Assembly: GCA_963727245.1 (NCBI GenBank)
Contig: CAVSFO010000009.1
Span: forward strand, 124,001-188,000
Direction: 5' to 3'
DNA from: JBKQVT01 sp963727245
GTDB lineage: Bacteria; Planctomycetota; Planctomycetia; Pirellulales; Thermoguttaceae
DNA length: 64,000 bases
The notes beneath the pieces are model-generated. The model had not been told where the DNA came from and searched no databases. It worked only from the letters and a program-made list of their open reading frames with translations. Of the stretch, positions 38,866-50,056 are shown piece by piece (the first letter of the stretch is position 1; every line of letters begins with the position of its first letter). Both the position numbers and the translations under genes were made by a program.

Positions 38866-39040
38866 AGCCGATTCCTACGGGAACGACCACGTCCAGCGGG
38901 CCGCCGCCGGCAAGACCGGATAAATGGCGTTGTGGTAGTGCCGAAGGCGGCGCGCCCAGCGAGCCCCGGCGCCCGCCCTCGTTGTCGCACAAAAGTCGCA
39001 ACGACCAACAGGCTTTTGCCCAAACGGGGCACCATAGCAT

Positions 39041-39200
39041 AGCCCAGGGTTGCCGCGCAGCGGCTACCCTGGGCTTCGGATGACGAGGAATCCAAAACCC
39101 CAACGGGGTTTCGTTTCGCGGACGTTTCGCAACCCCTTCGGGGTTGAGGGCGAGGGTGGCCCGCCAACCCGGGGTAGCCGCTGCGCGGCAACCCCGGGCT
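39041..39200. repeat. Long compound palindrome, AGCCCAGGGTTGCC family
   Basis: AGCCCAGGGTTGCCGCGCAG then CGGCTACCCTGGGCT is itself palindromic, and a second inverted copy (GGGGTAGCCGCTGCGCGGC, AACCCCGGGCT) closes the element. Small CCCCAACGGGG and CCCCTTCGGGG stems lie between. It fills most of the 530-base gap between the HicA-like and TPR genes; nothing else was recognised there. Confidence 0.85.
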
Positions 39201-39397
39201 AAATTATCACAGCCCCCTCGGGGCAACGACATTTTCGGAAACAATGGCTTGTGCGTAACAACGACGGAGCTTGCGCCCGGGGCTCAAAAGCCGGCAAATC
39301 CCACCGATTGCGGCATCGCTGACACGGGCACCACGCCCTGCGTGGTCCTGGCACGAGCACTGGCAAAGCCAGTGGCACACAATTCGTGCGGCCCGGC

Positions 39398-41606
39398 CTA
39401 CGGCAGGCGGTCTTCCTTGGCGTGCCGGGCGCGAATGTCCTTGGCGCTGGCCTCCATCTCGGCGGCCCGATCGTTCTCGGGAGGTGTCATCTTCCGCAGC
39501 ACCGAGGCATAGATCTCCAGCGTCACGGCCAGGTCGGGGTGGGAAGGGGGCAGCGCCGCCTGGCGAATCTTCAGGGCGCGATCCAGGCACTTGGCGGCGG
39601 CGGCGTAGTCTCCCTTCTTGCGATCGAGCACGGCCAGGATGCACAACAGCCGGGCCAGCTCGGGATTCTCGGAGCCGTCGATGCGCTCGGCGAGTTCTAC
39701 CGCCTGCTGGGCCTCGGCGATGCCGGCGGTGATCAGGGTCGAATCGTCGTCCAGCGAGGCGAGGTCTCCCAGGACGCTGACCAGGGGCGGATAGTCGATG
39801 CCCAGGAAGGCGGTTTCCCAGATTTTTCGCGCCTCCTCGAGATAGGGCCTGGCGTTGTAGGGGGCATCGCGGGCGATTTCCAGCCTTGCCCGCGTGTACT
39901 GGATTTCCGCCACCCAAACGAACTTGGGGCCGAAGGCGTGTTGCACGATGGCCAGGGCGTCGCCGCAGAGTTTTTCGGCCCTGGCGAAGTGGTCCTGCGC
40001 CACCTCGGTCTTGTCCTGGGCCGCCGCCAGCTTGCCCTCGGCAATCTCCACCTGGGCCAGCCCGTCGAGGTTCATCGCCAAGTAGGGATGCTTGTCGCCC
40101 CAGAGTTGCTTGATGAGCGTGGAGGCGCGGGAGCCGTGGGCGTAGGCCTCGGCGTAGCGGGCCTGGCCGGTGTCGACGGCCATCAAGTTGTCCAGGATGG
40201 CCGCCAGGTAGGGATGATCGGCGTTGGAGAGTCCCTTCTGGGCCAACACGAGGGCCTTGCCGGCGTCGGCCAGGGCCTTGGCGTCATGGCCCCATCCCCG
40301 CCCGACGCAGGAGGCCACGGCCAGGTTCAAGGCCAGCAGCGGCGGGGCCGCCGGCTGCTGCTGCTGGTAGATTTTCGTGGCGCTGTCGAGAGCCTGCTGG
40401 GCCTGCTGATGACGGCCGAGCACGCGGTGGACGATGGCCAGATTGTCGCAGGCGGCGGCGACGTGCGGATCACGCTCGTCCGGCACGAGCGACCACTGCC
40501 CGCGGGCCTGGTCGAGGAGTTCCTCGGCGCCCACGCAATCGCCGCGGAGGAGAAGCAGGCAGGCGCGGTTGTTGAGCGTAGCGGCCAGGCGGGCGGGGTG
40601 GTCGCCGCCGGCTTTTTTCCAGATCTCTTGGCTTTCGCGGGCGGCCGCTTCCGCCTTGTCGAATCCCCGGCCGCGGTTGAGCCGCACCAGCGCCTGGAGA
40701 TGCAGGCAGACCGCGGCCTCGGGAGCTGAGGCCGGCTGCAGGCGCTCGGTGATCGTCGTCGCCTGCTCGACCAGCTCGTCGGCCGCGGCAAACTGGCCGG
40801 CCTGCATACAGGCGACCGCCAGTTGGCATCTCAGCATGGGATCGTCCGGCCTCTGCTCGACGAGCTTGCCATAGGCTTGCACGGCGTCGGCAAAGCGGCC
40901 GGCGTACATGGCAAGCTGGGCCTCGGCCAAGGCGATCTGCGCCGGGTCCGCGCCGGGGGCCTGCCGGGCGTAGTCAGATACGCGCCCTGGCGTCGTCGAA
41001 CTGCTGCCGCCCCAACGCCCGCAGGGCCAACGAATACGGCATGGAACCGTCGGGAATCATGCCGGCCAATTGCCTGCGCGGAGCGGCACCACGGGCGTCT
41101 GCAGCACGGCCATATACGGATCGGTCGCCACCAGCAGCGGAGCAACGAGGTCCTCGGCCAGCGGGATGGTCATGTCTTCCAGCACCACGTTCTTCACCCG
41201 GATCGGCCAAGGGCTCAGCCACCAGGCGGCGGCTGCCACGCAGAAGACCCCCGCGCCTGCCAGCGTCCGCAAGCGAACCCGCCCCAGCAAAGGCAGGCTG
41301 GACGGTGTGCCGGCGGGAGGCGGGCATGGTGTAGAGCTGCTTGCCGAAGTCGGAGTGCTGGGCAAGCCGCACGCGTTGCATGAGCATCTCCGGCGGCTCT
41401 CGCCGCCGCGTCACCGCCAGCACAAACACCGCCGTCAACAGGGCAAATCCCAGCCCCACCGCCCGCTGCGTCAAGGCGGGCAATTCGTGGGGCAAAAAGA
41501 AGATGCCCGCCACGTACATCGCCAGCACGCCGCCGGCCAGCAGCGGCGCCACCAGGTGCGACCGGGATGGGGCGGGAGCGTCCTGATAAGATGGTTTGGG
41601 AGGCAT
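39398..41606 (-). CDS. Membrane-anchored TPR protein (three frame breaks)
   Basis: About 735 residues joined across breaks near 41290, 41085 and 40980. Two membrane spans near the N-terminus (LLAGGVLAMYVAGIFFLP and AVGLGFALLTAVFVLAV), then a third (LAGAGVFCVAAAAWWLS), precede a long TPR array from residue ~230 to the end, with repeats such as LALRALGRQQFDDARARI, RLAATLNNRACLLLLRGD and LARLLCILAVLDRKKGDYAAAAKCLDRAL. Such proteins scaffold complexes; no enzymatic domain is seen. The predicted promoter puts transcription start at or next to the ATG, so the mRNA may be leaderless. Confidence 0.78.
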
Positions 41607-41613
41607 GTTCGCT

Positions 41614-41642
41614 ATTGTAACGCCATCGGGTGGTTATGGCAA
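41614..41642 (-). promoter_or_regulatory. Promoter of the TPR membrane protein, probably leaderless
   Basis: On the minus strand: -35 TTGCCA, a 17-base spacer, -10 TACAAT, both five of six to consensus. Seven bases past the -10 is about 41607, one base from the ATG at 41606. Confidence 0.6.
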
Positions 41643-41693
41643 TTCCTCATTGAACGACGCGGGGGTGTGCTAGACTTCTTGCAGGTGGTCGCC

Positions 41694-42967
41694 ATGGAAC
41701 CAATGTTTCAACAACTTGGGCTCTCGCTGCTGCTGGGGCTGCTGGTGGGGCTGCAGCGCGAACATGCCGCCGCCGGTACGGCCGGCATGAGGACCTTCCC
41801 GCTGATCAGCGTCCTGGGGACGGTCTCGGCCCTGTTGGCGGCGCAATACGGCGGCTGGATCGTGGCGGCCGGCCTGCTGGGCATCGTCGCCTTGATGCTG
41901 ATCGCCCACTTCAATCGGCCTTCCCAGCCCGAGGCCAACCACGGCACCACTACCGGCGTGGCCATGTTGCTGATGTTCGCCGTGGGGGCGCTGCTGACGA
42001 TGGGGCCCGCGGAAATGAAGGTGGCCATCGCCGTCGGCGGGGGGGTGGCCGTGCTCTTGCAGTTCAAGCCCGAGCTGCACGGCATCGCCCGCCGGCTGGG
42101 CGATGACGACCTCAAGGCGATCATGCAGTTCGTGCTCATCACCTGCATCATCCTGCCGGTGCTGCCCAATCACAGGCTCGTCCTTCCCTTGGGTCCGCGC
42201 TACGCGGCCCTGAACGTGCTCAATCCGTTCGAGATCTGGCTGATGGTGGTGCTGATCGTGGGTCTGGGTCTGGGCGGTTACATCTTCTACAAGTTTTTCG
42301 GCCGCGACGCCGGCACCCTGTTGGCCGGCATCCTGGGCGGCGCCATTTCCAGCACCGCCACCACGGTAAGCTATGCCCAGGGGCGCGCGGCGACGCGACG
42401 GCCACCCGCACGGCCGCCGTGGTCATTATGATTGCCTCGACCGTCTCCTGTCTGCGGGTGCTGGTCGGTGTGGCGGCGGTTTCGCTGGCGGCTTCGCCGC
42501 AGTTCCTCCTCAGCGTGCTGGCGCCCGTCTGCGTGTTGGCGCTCCTGACGCTGCTGCCCGCGCTGGTGTTGTGGATGCGGCAGCACCGCCAGCCCGCCTC
42601 GATGCCGGAGCACCAGAACCCCACGCACTTGAAATCGGCCCTGGTGTTCGGGCTGATGTACGCCGCGGTGTTGCTGGCCTTGGCGGCCGCACAGAGTTTC
42701 GCCGGAGGACACGGACTTTATGCCGTGGCCGGGCTGTCCGGACTGACGGAAATGGACGCCATCACCTTGTCCACGGCGCGGATGTCGCTGAGCGATCCGC
42801 TGGTGGCGGCCATCGGCTGGCGGTTGCTTGTGATTGCCGTGATGGGCAACATGGTGTCGAAGACCGCCTTGGCGGGTCTGTTGGGCGGCTGGCGGCTGCT
42901 GGTCGATATGGCGCTCTTGTTTGCCATCCCCATGGCCGGCGGCGCCGCCATGCTGGCGCTGCGGTGA
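41694..42967 (+). CDS. MgtC/DUF4010-type multispan membrane protein
   Basis: About 424 residues joined across one frame break near 42395. The N-terminal third matches the MgtC/SapB pattern: LGLSLLLGLLVGLQREHAAAGTAGMRTFPLISVLGT. The rest is the DUF4010 type, with ten or more membrane spans and the segments FGLMYAAVLLALAAAQSFAGG and AVAGLSGLTEMDAITLSTARMS. Function is unclear; MgtC-like proteins are linked to magnesium stress and virulence. The start is the ATG at 41694 after AGGTGG. It is divergent from the TPR gene. Confidence 0.85.
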
Positions 42968-43016
42968 GACGGGCCGCAACGGGCCTTCGGCCGCAGGGCG
43001 CCGACCGCGCCAGCCG

Positions 43017-44562
43017 TCACTTTATCCGCCATTTGCCCAGTTCGTCGCCGACCACGTGAATCTTGCAGGCGGGCACGGAAAACTCGGTGATCCGCCAGTG
43101 GCCGCCGGCCCGCGCGGCCACGTAGTCGAACTTGCCTCGATAGAGCTGCGGGACCTCGTACGACACCGTGCCCTTGGCAGCGTCGCCTTCAGCCTGGCAG
43201 GTAAAACCGGTGATGCGATCGGCGTGAATCATGGTGATCGGAGGGGTCGGCCTGCGAGGGTCCGGCGAACGCGCGATCTCATCCCGAATATTGGCCACCG
43301 GGTAGATCACGTCGTCACTCTTGAGCAACTCGAATTGCTCCTTGGCCTCTTTGACGTTCTCGATCGCGGGACGCAAGTCGATGAGCATGGCGGTGAGCGA
43401 TGCTTTTTCGAGACTGGACACGTCCACCGGATAGTGGAAGACAAACAGCACCTTGAAGTCGGTCAACGTCATGGCGGTGGCGTCGGGGATCAACCTTTTG
43501 ATCTGCTCGGCGTCGCTCTCGTCGGCCACGCTGGGTGCGGCCGCGGCGGCCGCGCCGCCTGCCGGACCGGAGGATGCCGGCCCATGGTCCTCGCCGGCGA
43601 CTGCCGCCGCGGACTTGTCCTCCAGACCAAACAACGCCAACTCCGTCAGCACCTTCGAGGCGTCGAGCGTCAACTGCAACGTGGTGGGAGCACCGCCGGA
43701 GATGTCCGCCTTCCCCAACGAGAAACAACCGTCCTTGCACTTGGCATAGACATCGTATTTTCCCGGCAACAGCGCCACCGTGAACGAAGTCTTGCCGGAT
43801 CGCACCATGCCGCCGGGCGTCTGCGAATCGGCGCACACAAAAAGGATGGCCTGGACCGCTAGCCCCCTGGGGACCGTCATCTTGCCCTTGACGGCCGTGG
43901 GCGCGCTGCCCTGGGTCAATTCGACCTTACGCTCGGCATCTCCTTCGATCGTGATGCGCTCGGAGTGGACGACGCAGCCGTGGAAGGACACCACCAGGCA
44001 GGCCGGGCCGTCCACCAGGCCCGTGCAACTGGCGATCCCCTTTGCCGAGACCTTGGCGATCCGCTCCTGGGCCTCGCCCGGGCGGACCGCCTGCCGCATC
44101 ACGATTTCGATGCCGCTGGCGGGCAATTTCTGTTTTTGGCCGTTGGCCGTGGCGGTCACCGTCACCTTGAGCGTGCGCCTCTTCCTTCAGCCGCACCTCG
44201 ACGGGGTCCCTGGCGGCCGGCACCTTCAGTTTGCCCCGATAAGCGACGTAGCCGGGCGCGGTGACGGCCAGGTTGTAGCTGCCCTCGTCGAGCGTGCCCA
44301 GGTCGACCAGCCCCGAGTCATCGCTGGTTGCCTGGACGGGCTCGGCCCCCGGCTTCTCGACGCGCGCCAGCGCCTTTTCAATACCCACGCCGGCCTTCTG
44401 GTCTTTGACCAGCAGTCGCAAGGCGGCCGCCTTGCCCCAGGCCGCCGGGCCGGTAAACGCCCAGGCCACGGCCAGCGTCGCGGCCAGGACGATCCCGATC
44501 CGCAATCTCCCCTGCTTGGTCCCCGCCGCCCCTGCCTGGCGATTCGTGCTGCCCTGGAACAT
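43017..44562 (-). CDS. Secreted protein with carboxypeptidase-regulatory-like beta domains
   Basis: About 515 residues joined across one frame break near 44180. A membrane anchor or signal (IGIVLAATLAVAWAFTG) is followed by beta-sandwich repeats of the regulatory-like type: DDSGLVDLGTLDEGSYNLAVTAPGYVAYRG, and again VALLPGKYDVYAKCKDGCFSLG. An Ala/Pro linker (AAAAAAPSVADES) leads to a C-terminal domain of unknown fold (FKVLFVFHYPVDVSSLEK ... GGHWRITEFSVPACKIHVVGDE). No catalytic residues are recognised; the protein is probably an envelope or extracellular binding protein. The start is the ATG at 44562. Confidence 0.72.
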
Positions 44563-44854
44563 AGGTCCGCTCCGTGTCTGTCGGGTGAAACTTGTCGGCC
44601 CGCACCCGGCTCTGCGATTATGGTATGCCCGCCCGGCCGCTCCCATCACCATTAGACGCAACTGCCGCCAGCGGGTTCCCTGAAAAGCCGTTGTTTCCGC
44701 AACTGCCCGCAGCGGGGAGCCGGAAACAGCCCGGCCACCCCCTCATAATAACCAGAATTGCGATCTACGCAAGCACCGTTTGGGCGCCCAGGCGACTGCG
44801 TCCCCGTTTCGACCCGCAAGAATCCGCCTCGGACGCCTGCTTTTGGGCCAAAAA

Positions 44855-44883
44855 TTGACTCTTGGGAAAACCTCCCCTATGCT
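44855..44883 (+). promoter_or_regulatory. Promoter candidate for the PPK2 gene
   Basis: -35 TTGACT, a 17-base spacer, -10 TATGCT. It lies about 100 bases before the ATG. The rest of the 424-base gap back to the secreted-protein gene shows nothing recognisable. Confidence 0.45.
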
Positions 44884-44986
44884 TCCTTGGCAATCCTTGT
44901 TGACGTCATTATCCCCGCAGAAGAGTTGATTCGCTTGGGGTCGAGCGAGCGATCTTGTCAGCGTCACTGCAAGAGGGGCTCTTACC

Positions 44987-45891
44987 ATGAAATCCAAGAA
45001 ACTGAAGAAAAAACATCAGCGGAGCGAGCAGACCGGGGCGCCGTCGGACGGCCCATCCAAGGGCAGTCCGAGCGGCATGCACCGTCACGGAGATACCAAG
45101 GTCAAGCGGCACAAGATCGCCAACAAGGTCTACTTGGAAGAGTTGGCCCGCTTGCAGATCGAGTTGGTCAAGCTGCAAGAGTGGGTCAAGCACGAAGGCC
45201 TGAAGGTCGTGGTCCTCTTCGAAGGACGGGATGCCGCCGGCAAAGGAGGAGTGATCAAGCGGATCACGGAGAGCATGAATCCGCGAATCTGTCGCGTGGT
45301 TGCCTTGGGCATGCCGACGGAACGCGAAAAGCAGAGTTGGTATTTCCAGCGCTACGTCGCCCACTTGCCGACGGCGGGCGAGATGGTGCTCTTCGACCGC
45401 AGTTGGTATAACCGCGCCGGCGTGGAGCGCGTCATGGGTTTTTGCAGCGACGCCGACTACCAGGAATTTCTGCGGACTTGCCCCGAGTTCGAGGACATGC
45501 TGATCCGCAGCGGAATTATCTTGCTCAAATATTGGTTCTCCGTGAGCGACGCGGAACAGGAGCGCCGTTTCCAGAAACGGATGCGCGACCCGACGCGAAG
45601 CTGGAAACTCAGCCCGATGGACGTGGAATCGCGCGAACAAGTGGGTCGAGTATTCGCGCGCCAAAGACATCATGTTTGCCCATTGCGACACGAAGCAGGC
45701 CCCCTGGCGCGTTGTCAAGGCCGACAACAAGAAATGTCGCGCGCTTGAACTGCATCACCCACTTGCTCAGGTCGATCCCCTATCAGGACCTGACGCCGAC
45801 CCCGGCGGAGTTGCCGCCGCGTCCGGCGGCGCCCGAAGACTACGTCCGCCCGCCGATCGAGAATCAGACCTTCGTGCCCGAGATTTGGTAA
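44987..45891 (+). CDS. ppk2: Polyphosphate kinase 2
   Basis: About 300 residues joined across two frame breaks (near 45640 and 45745). Walker A GRDAAGKGG is at residues 80-88 and the lid/Walker B DRSWYNRAGVERVM at 137-150, with family segments WYFQRYVAHLPTAGEM, LLKYWFSVSDAEQERRF and KWVEYSRAKDIMFAHCDT. PPK2 enzymes transfer phosphate between polyphosphate and nucleotides. The N-terminus is Lys-rich (KSKKLKKKHQRSEQ). The C-terminal HLLRSIPYQDLTP segment is as expected, so the breaks look like sequencing indels. GAGGGGC precedes the ATG. Confidence 0.92.
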
Positions 45892-46081
45892 CGCCCGTCG
45901 GACGGCGTTTGCGGGCCTTCTTCACGAGACGCCGGGTTTCTCCGGGGATCAGCAGTTGCGCACGCAACGGGGGGCGCAGCCAAGCTTTTGGATCCGCAAC
46001 CGCCAAGCTTGCCAGTGCTGGCTGCGTCCCAGTTTCGACCCCCCGATCTCCATGGAGGCGGAGTCGGTTATAATGTGGGGC

Positions 46082-47271
46082 ATGGCCGCCGCAGTTGAAA
46101 AAGCCCCCCGCCGCTGGTTCCGCCTCACGCCGGATCGCGGCGTTGCTCTGCTGCTGGCCCTGGAAGGTTTTCTCCTTCTGTCGGCGTGGTTTCGCTGGTT
46201 TCCGTTCAACGAGCACAAGGGCTATGCGGTGCTGATCACCATCGCCAGCGTGAGCGCGGCCCTGCTCCTGATGTTCCTCTGGTTCCTCGCCGCCCTGGTC
46301 TTCCGCCGGCAGTTCCAATTCAGCATCCTCTCGTTGCTCCTGCTGGTCGTGGTCGTCGCCGTCCCGTGCAGTTGGCTGGCAACGGAAATGCAGCAGGCGT
46401 CGAGGCAGCGGGAACTGGTGGACGCGATTCGGAAGGCCGGCGGCTCGATCGAGTATGACTATCAACTCGATCGGTGCGGCAATCAGTCACCAAGCGCCAG
46501 CCGCCGGGGCCGGCCTGGCTGCGGAAGCTGCTGGGAGATGACCTGCTGGTGGACGTCGTGGAGGTCGATGTCCGGGGCAAGTCAGGATTCACCGACGCCG
46601 ATCTGGAGCGCCTCGGCAGATTCGGCCAACTCCAATACCTGGGCCTCGACGGCACCGGGGTCAGCGATGCCGGGCTGGAACACCTCAAGGGATTGACCCA
46701 ACTGGGCTTGGTCGACCTCACCGGCACTAAGATCACAGACACCGGATTAGAATGCCTCAAGGGGCTGCCACAGCTCAAAACGTTGGACCTGGGCGGCACC
46801 GAGATCACGGATGCCGGTTTGGAACGCCTCAGGGGGCTAACCGGTCTTCACGAACTCGATCTCGCCCGCACCAAGATCACGGACGCCGGGCTGGAACATC
46901 TCGAGGGATTGACGCGGCTCGGCTACCTGGACCTCAGTAAAACCAAGGTCGGCGATGCCGGCCTGATACACCTCAAGGGGTTGGCCCGGCTCCAGTCGCT
47001 GGACCTCTGCGACACCAAGGTCGGCGACGCCGGCTTGATACACCTCAAAGGGTTGACCGAACTCCAATATCTCGTTCTCGGCGGCACCCAGTTGAGCGAC
47101 GCCGGGCTGCAACACCTCAAAGGACTGACCCGGCTCCAATGGTTGACCCTCCAACGCACCAAGGCGAGCACTGCCGGCGTGGAGAAACTTCAGCAGGCAT
47201 TGCCGAACTGCAGGATCGATCGCTCTAGTATGGCCGATTGGACGCTCAAGGCCCACTGGCACGCGGAATAG
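46082..47271 (+). CDS. Membrane protein with C-terminal leucine-rich repeats
   Basis: About 397 residues joined across one frame break near 46470. Three hydrophobic helices at the N-terminus (VALLLALEGFLLLSAW; AVLITIASVSAALLLMFLWFLAALVF; FSILSLLLLVVVVAVPCSWLA) are followed by about eight leucine-rich repeats of 24 residues with the planctomycete consensus LxxLxxLDLxxTxITDAGLxxLxGL. Such repeats form a curved protein-binding surface. The start chosen is the ATG at 46082; an ATG at 46073 within a TATAAT is also possible. Function unknown. Confidence 0.82.
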
Positions 47272-47666
47272 AAAACCGCCGGGATCGTGACGGCAATCGC
47301 GGAGGTTGCCCTTGGGTCAGTCCCCGCACGATCGCCGGGGAAACGGCAGCAGCCCACCGGTGCGGCGGGCGTATTGCCCTGCGGGGAGCGTTGCGCCGCA
47401 AAGAAGGCGTCTTCGCCGCGAAAATGGGACCGGGTATCCTCTGGGTGCCCTGGCGCCGCCCCGGCCGGGGAAGTCGCAGGCCGCAGTTTCCCCTCCTCGT
47501 TTTCCCTCTTCCTTTTCCCCTCCGGCCGCCTTTCTCCGGCATCCGGCGTGGCGCGGGGCGGGACGCCGAGCGGCCCGGCTGTTGCCCCACTTGCCAAACC
47601 TCCGGCGAGCAAGGACAATGCGGGTGCGCTGGCCGCCGAAAGTTAATCTGGTAGGGACGAAATCGC
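47272..47666. other. Intergenic region without recognised features
   Basis: About 395 bases, locally rich in C/T (TTTCCCTCTTCC) and G/C. Open frames are present but have no motif or ribosome binding site. No palindromic repeat was recognised here. Confidence 0.5.
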
Positions 47667-48995
47667 GTGAGCCGAACAATCAATGGCCGCTCGGCCAAGG
47701 GCTTCGAGAATCGGCTGCAGCCGGAGGACCGGCCCGCCCACGGTTGGTATCGATTCGTTTTGTCGTTTCCGCCCCACCTCGTTCGGGACTATCTAGACCG
47801 CCTGGGGGTGCAACCCGGCCAATGCGTCCTCGATCCATTTTGCGGGACCGGGACAACGCTCGTCGAGTGCAAGAAGGTGGGCGTCAAAAGCGTGGGCATT
47901 GAGGCGAACCCAATGGCCTGGTTCGCCAGCAGTGTGAAGATCGACTGGGGCGTTAACCCGGACCGCCTCGCGAGCCACGCCCAACATGTGGCGGAAATCG
48001 TGTCCGAGAGGCTCGACGCGGCAGGCATCGACGACGCCGACGACCTCCCGCTTTTTCACCGGCGGCGGGCCTCGTCGGCGGCCGTGCGATGTCTTCCTGA
48101 GGCGGCCCAAAAGCTTCTCCTCACCAACTCGATCAGTCGGTTGCCGTTGCACAAGACTCTCGTCCTGCTTGAGGCCTTGGACGAGGAGAAGGACGCCCGC
48201 TACGATCGGCACGAACGGCTGGCGCTGGCGAGCGCCCTGGTGTACGAAATCAGCAACCTGCACTTTGGGCCCGAGGTGGGAGTCGGGCGAGTCAAGGCCG
48301 ACTCCCCCGTGGTGCCCCTTTGGCTTCGGGCCGTAAACCGAATGGCGGATGACCTGCGTGGATTGCGTGGAAATCGCAAGACGATGGCGACCGCCCACTG
48401 CGCTGATGCGCGGGCGCCGGCTGAAGTCTTGAACGGGGATATGATCAACGCGGTCATCACCTCGCCCCCTTACCCGAACGAAAAGGACTACACTCGAACC
48501 ACACGGCTGGAATCCGTCCTGCTCGGATTCATTCGGGACAGGGGCGACCTCAGGCAATTGAAGCAGGGGTTGGTTCGGTCGAACACCCGCGGTGTGTACA
48601 AGGGCGACGCCGACGATGCCCTTGTTAAGGAGCACCCGGAAATTCAGCGAATCGCCGGCGCGATCGAGAAGCGGCGCATTCGGATGAACAAGACCTCGGG
48701 ATTCGAGCGGATGTACGCCCGGGTGACGAAGTTGTATTTCGGCGGAATGGCAAGGCACTTGTCCGGACTTGCCCAGGTGTTGCGGCCCGGCGCAAAGCTT
48801 GCCTATGTCGTGGGCGACCAGGCGTCGTACCTCCAGGTCATGATCCGCACCGGGCAGATTTTGGCCGATATTGCGACTTCGCTGGGGTACGAAGTTCTTG
48901 GCATTGATCTGTTTCGGACCCGGATGGCAACCGCAACCAAGGAAAAGCTCCGCGAGGAAGTCCTGGTTCTGCGATGGCCCGGCAAGGCGAAATAA
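47667..48995 (+). CDS. DNA amino-methyltransferase of a type II restriction-modification system
   Basis: A 442-residue intact protein. The SAM site DPFCGTGTT (residues 56-64) precedes the catalytic SPPY (266-269), which fits an N4-cytosine or N6-adenine methyltransferase; SPPY leans to N4-cytosine. A long helical stretch (110-230) between the motifs may hold the target-recognition part. Later LRPGAKLAYVVGDQ and YEVLGIDLFRTR close the fold. The GTG start follows TAGGGA. Its 3' end overlaps the next gene, a nuclease, by 22 bases. Confidence 0.9.
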   Translation: MSRTINGRSAKGFENRLQPEDRPAHGWYRFVLSFPPHLVRDYLDRLGVQPGQCVLDPFCGTGTTLVECKKVGVKSVGIEANPMAWFASSVKIDWGVNPDRLASHAQHVAEIVSERLDAAGIDDADDLPLFHRRRASSAAVRCLPEAAQKLLLTNSISRLPLHKTLVLLEALDEEKDARYDRHERLALASALVYEISNLHFGPEVGVGRVKADSPVVPLWLRAVNRMADDLRGLRGNRKTMATAHCADARAPAEVLNGDMINAVITSPPYPNEKDYTRTTRLESVLLGFIRDRGDLRQLKQGLVRSNTRGVYKGDADDALVKEHPEIQRIAGAIEKRRIRMNKTSGFERMYARVTKLYFGGMARHLSGLAQVLRPGAKLAYVVGDQASYLQVMIRTGQILADIATSLGYEVLGIDLFRTRMATATKEKLREEVLVLRWPGKAK

Positions 48996-49807
48996 GGGAG
49001 CGGCCATGGCGCGCCAAGAATAGGTATCGAGCGATCATCGAAGGCATTTTCGCGTCGAAATACCGTCCCGGCGCGGATCAAGTGGAGTTCGACCGCGGGG
49101 ACATCGAGCGTTTCGCAAAGGAGCTGGCCATCAAGCTCCCCAAGAATCTTGGCGACCTCATTTACACGTTCCGTTACCGCGCCCCGATGCCACCGAGCAT
49201 CGCTTCGACAGCTTCCGAGGGCGAAACCTGGATCATCCGGCCCGCGGGAAAGGGCAAGTATCGTTTTGTATCGGTTCAAGAAAAGCCGCTGAGCCCAAAT
49301 GAGAGCCTGGCGTCCACCAAGGTGCCCGACAGCACCCCGGGGATGGTCGCCAAGTACGCCCTGGGCGACGAGCAATCGCTGTTGGCCAAGGTGCGGTACA
49401 ACCGCCTCGTGGACATCTTTAGCGGCGTGACGTGCTACTCGTTGCAGAACCACTTGCAAACCACCGTCCGCGAGATGGGGCAAATCGAGACCGACGAGCT
49501 TTACGTCGGGATCGACAAGAGAGGCGCCCATTACGCGTTTCCGGTCCAGGCCAAGGGTGGCAGGGACCGTCTCAGCGCCGTGCAGATCGAGCAAGATATC
49601 GGCATGTGCGCCGAGAAGTTCCCATCGCTGATATGCCGACCAATCGCCGTGCAATTCATGGCGGACGAGGTCATCGCGATGTTCGAGTTGGAGGAAACCG
49701 ACGACGGCGTGCGAATCGCGGCCGAGAAGCACTACAAGCTCGTGCCCCCCGAGCAGGTTTCCCAGGCCGATCTCGCTGCTTATCGCGAGCGGCTCGTGGG
49801 CAGGTAA
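48974..49807 (+). CDS. Putative type II restriction endonuclease (PD-(D/E)XK-like with QxK)
   Basis: A 277-residue protein. A nuclease-like core is visible: TDELYVGID (Asp174, Glu175, Asp181) followed by the strand YAFPVQAKGG with Gln192-x-Lys194. The PD-(D/E)XK active site normally has Glu or Asp at the Gln position; Gln variants are known in some nuclease families. It overlaps the methyltransferase gene by 22 bases on the same strand, which strongly suggests the restriction partner. The remainder (MARQGEIRERPWRAKNRYR...) has no family I can name. Recognition site unknown. Confidence 0.78.
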   Translation: MARQGEIRERPWRAKNRYRAIIEGIFASKYRPGADQVEFDRGDIERFAKELAIKLPKNLGDLIYTFRYRAPMPPSIASTASEGETWIIRPAGKGKYRFVSVQEKPLSPNESLASTKVPDSTPGMVAKYALGDEQSLLAKVRYNRLVDIFSGVTCYSLQNHLQTTVREMGQIETDELYVGIDKRGAHYAFPVQAKGGRDRLSAVQIEQDIGMCAEKFPSLICRPIAVQFMADEVIAMFELEETDDGVRIAAEKHYKLVPPEQVSQADLAAYRERLVGR

Positions 49808-50007
49808 TCTCCGCCGTTTGGAAAGCTGAAACCGGGACGCGGTTGCCTTGCTGTTCGCGCTGAAGTCCAAGCCGCCCCGCGGCCGACGGGACCTGGGGCC
49901 GCAAGCGACGCCCTTCCCACCGGCCGTGACCCGCTGCGCGGGTGCCCCGGTGGGCTTGGGAGCAATGGCGAAATCCAAGCCCGGGGCCAGGGGGAAGAAA
50001 AGTGCCG

Positions 50008-50034
50008 GTCAGGCACGCCCGCGCCTGACCTGCC
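50008..50034. repeat. GTCAGGCAC short palindrome, copy 1
   Basis: GTCAGGCAC and GCGCCTGAC around GCCC, followed by CTGCC. A close relative lies at 56693-56717. It sits 3' of the glycogen synthase gene. Confidence 0.6.
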
Positions 50035-50056
50035 CGTGAATGCTGGCGGCCGGCCG

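Noticed and set aside
38866..39040. Possible HicB remnant upstream of the HicA-like gene
   Set aside because: Three frames were read; none gives a clear HicB pattern, only short hydrophobic stretches.
46069..46074. Perfect TATAAT at the start of the LRR gene
   Set aside because: It overlaps a possible start codon and has no -35 at a usable distance.
46600..47180. 72-base periodic pattern that might be a tandem DNA repeat
   Set aside because: The period is exactly 24 codons and corresponds to leucine-rich repeats in the protein.
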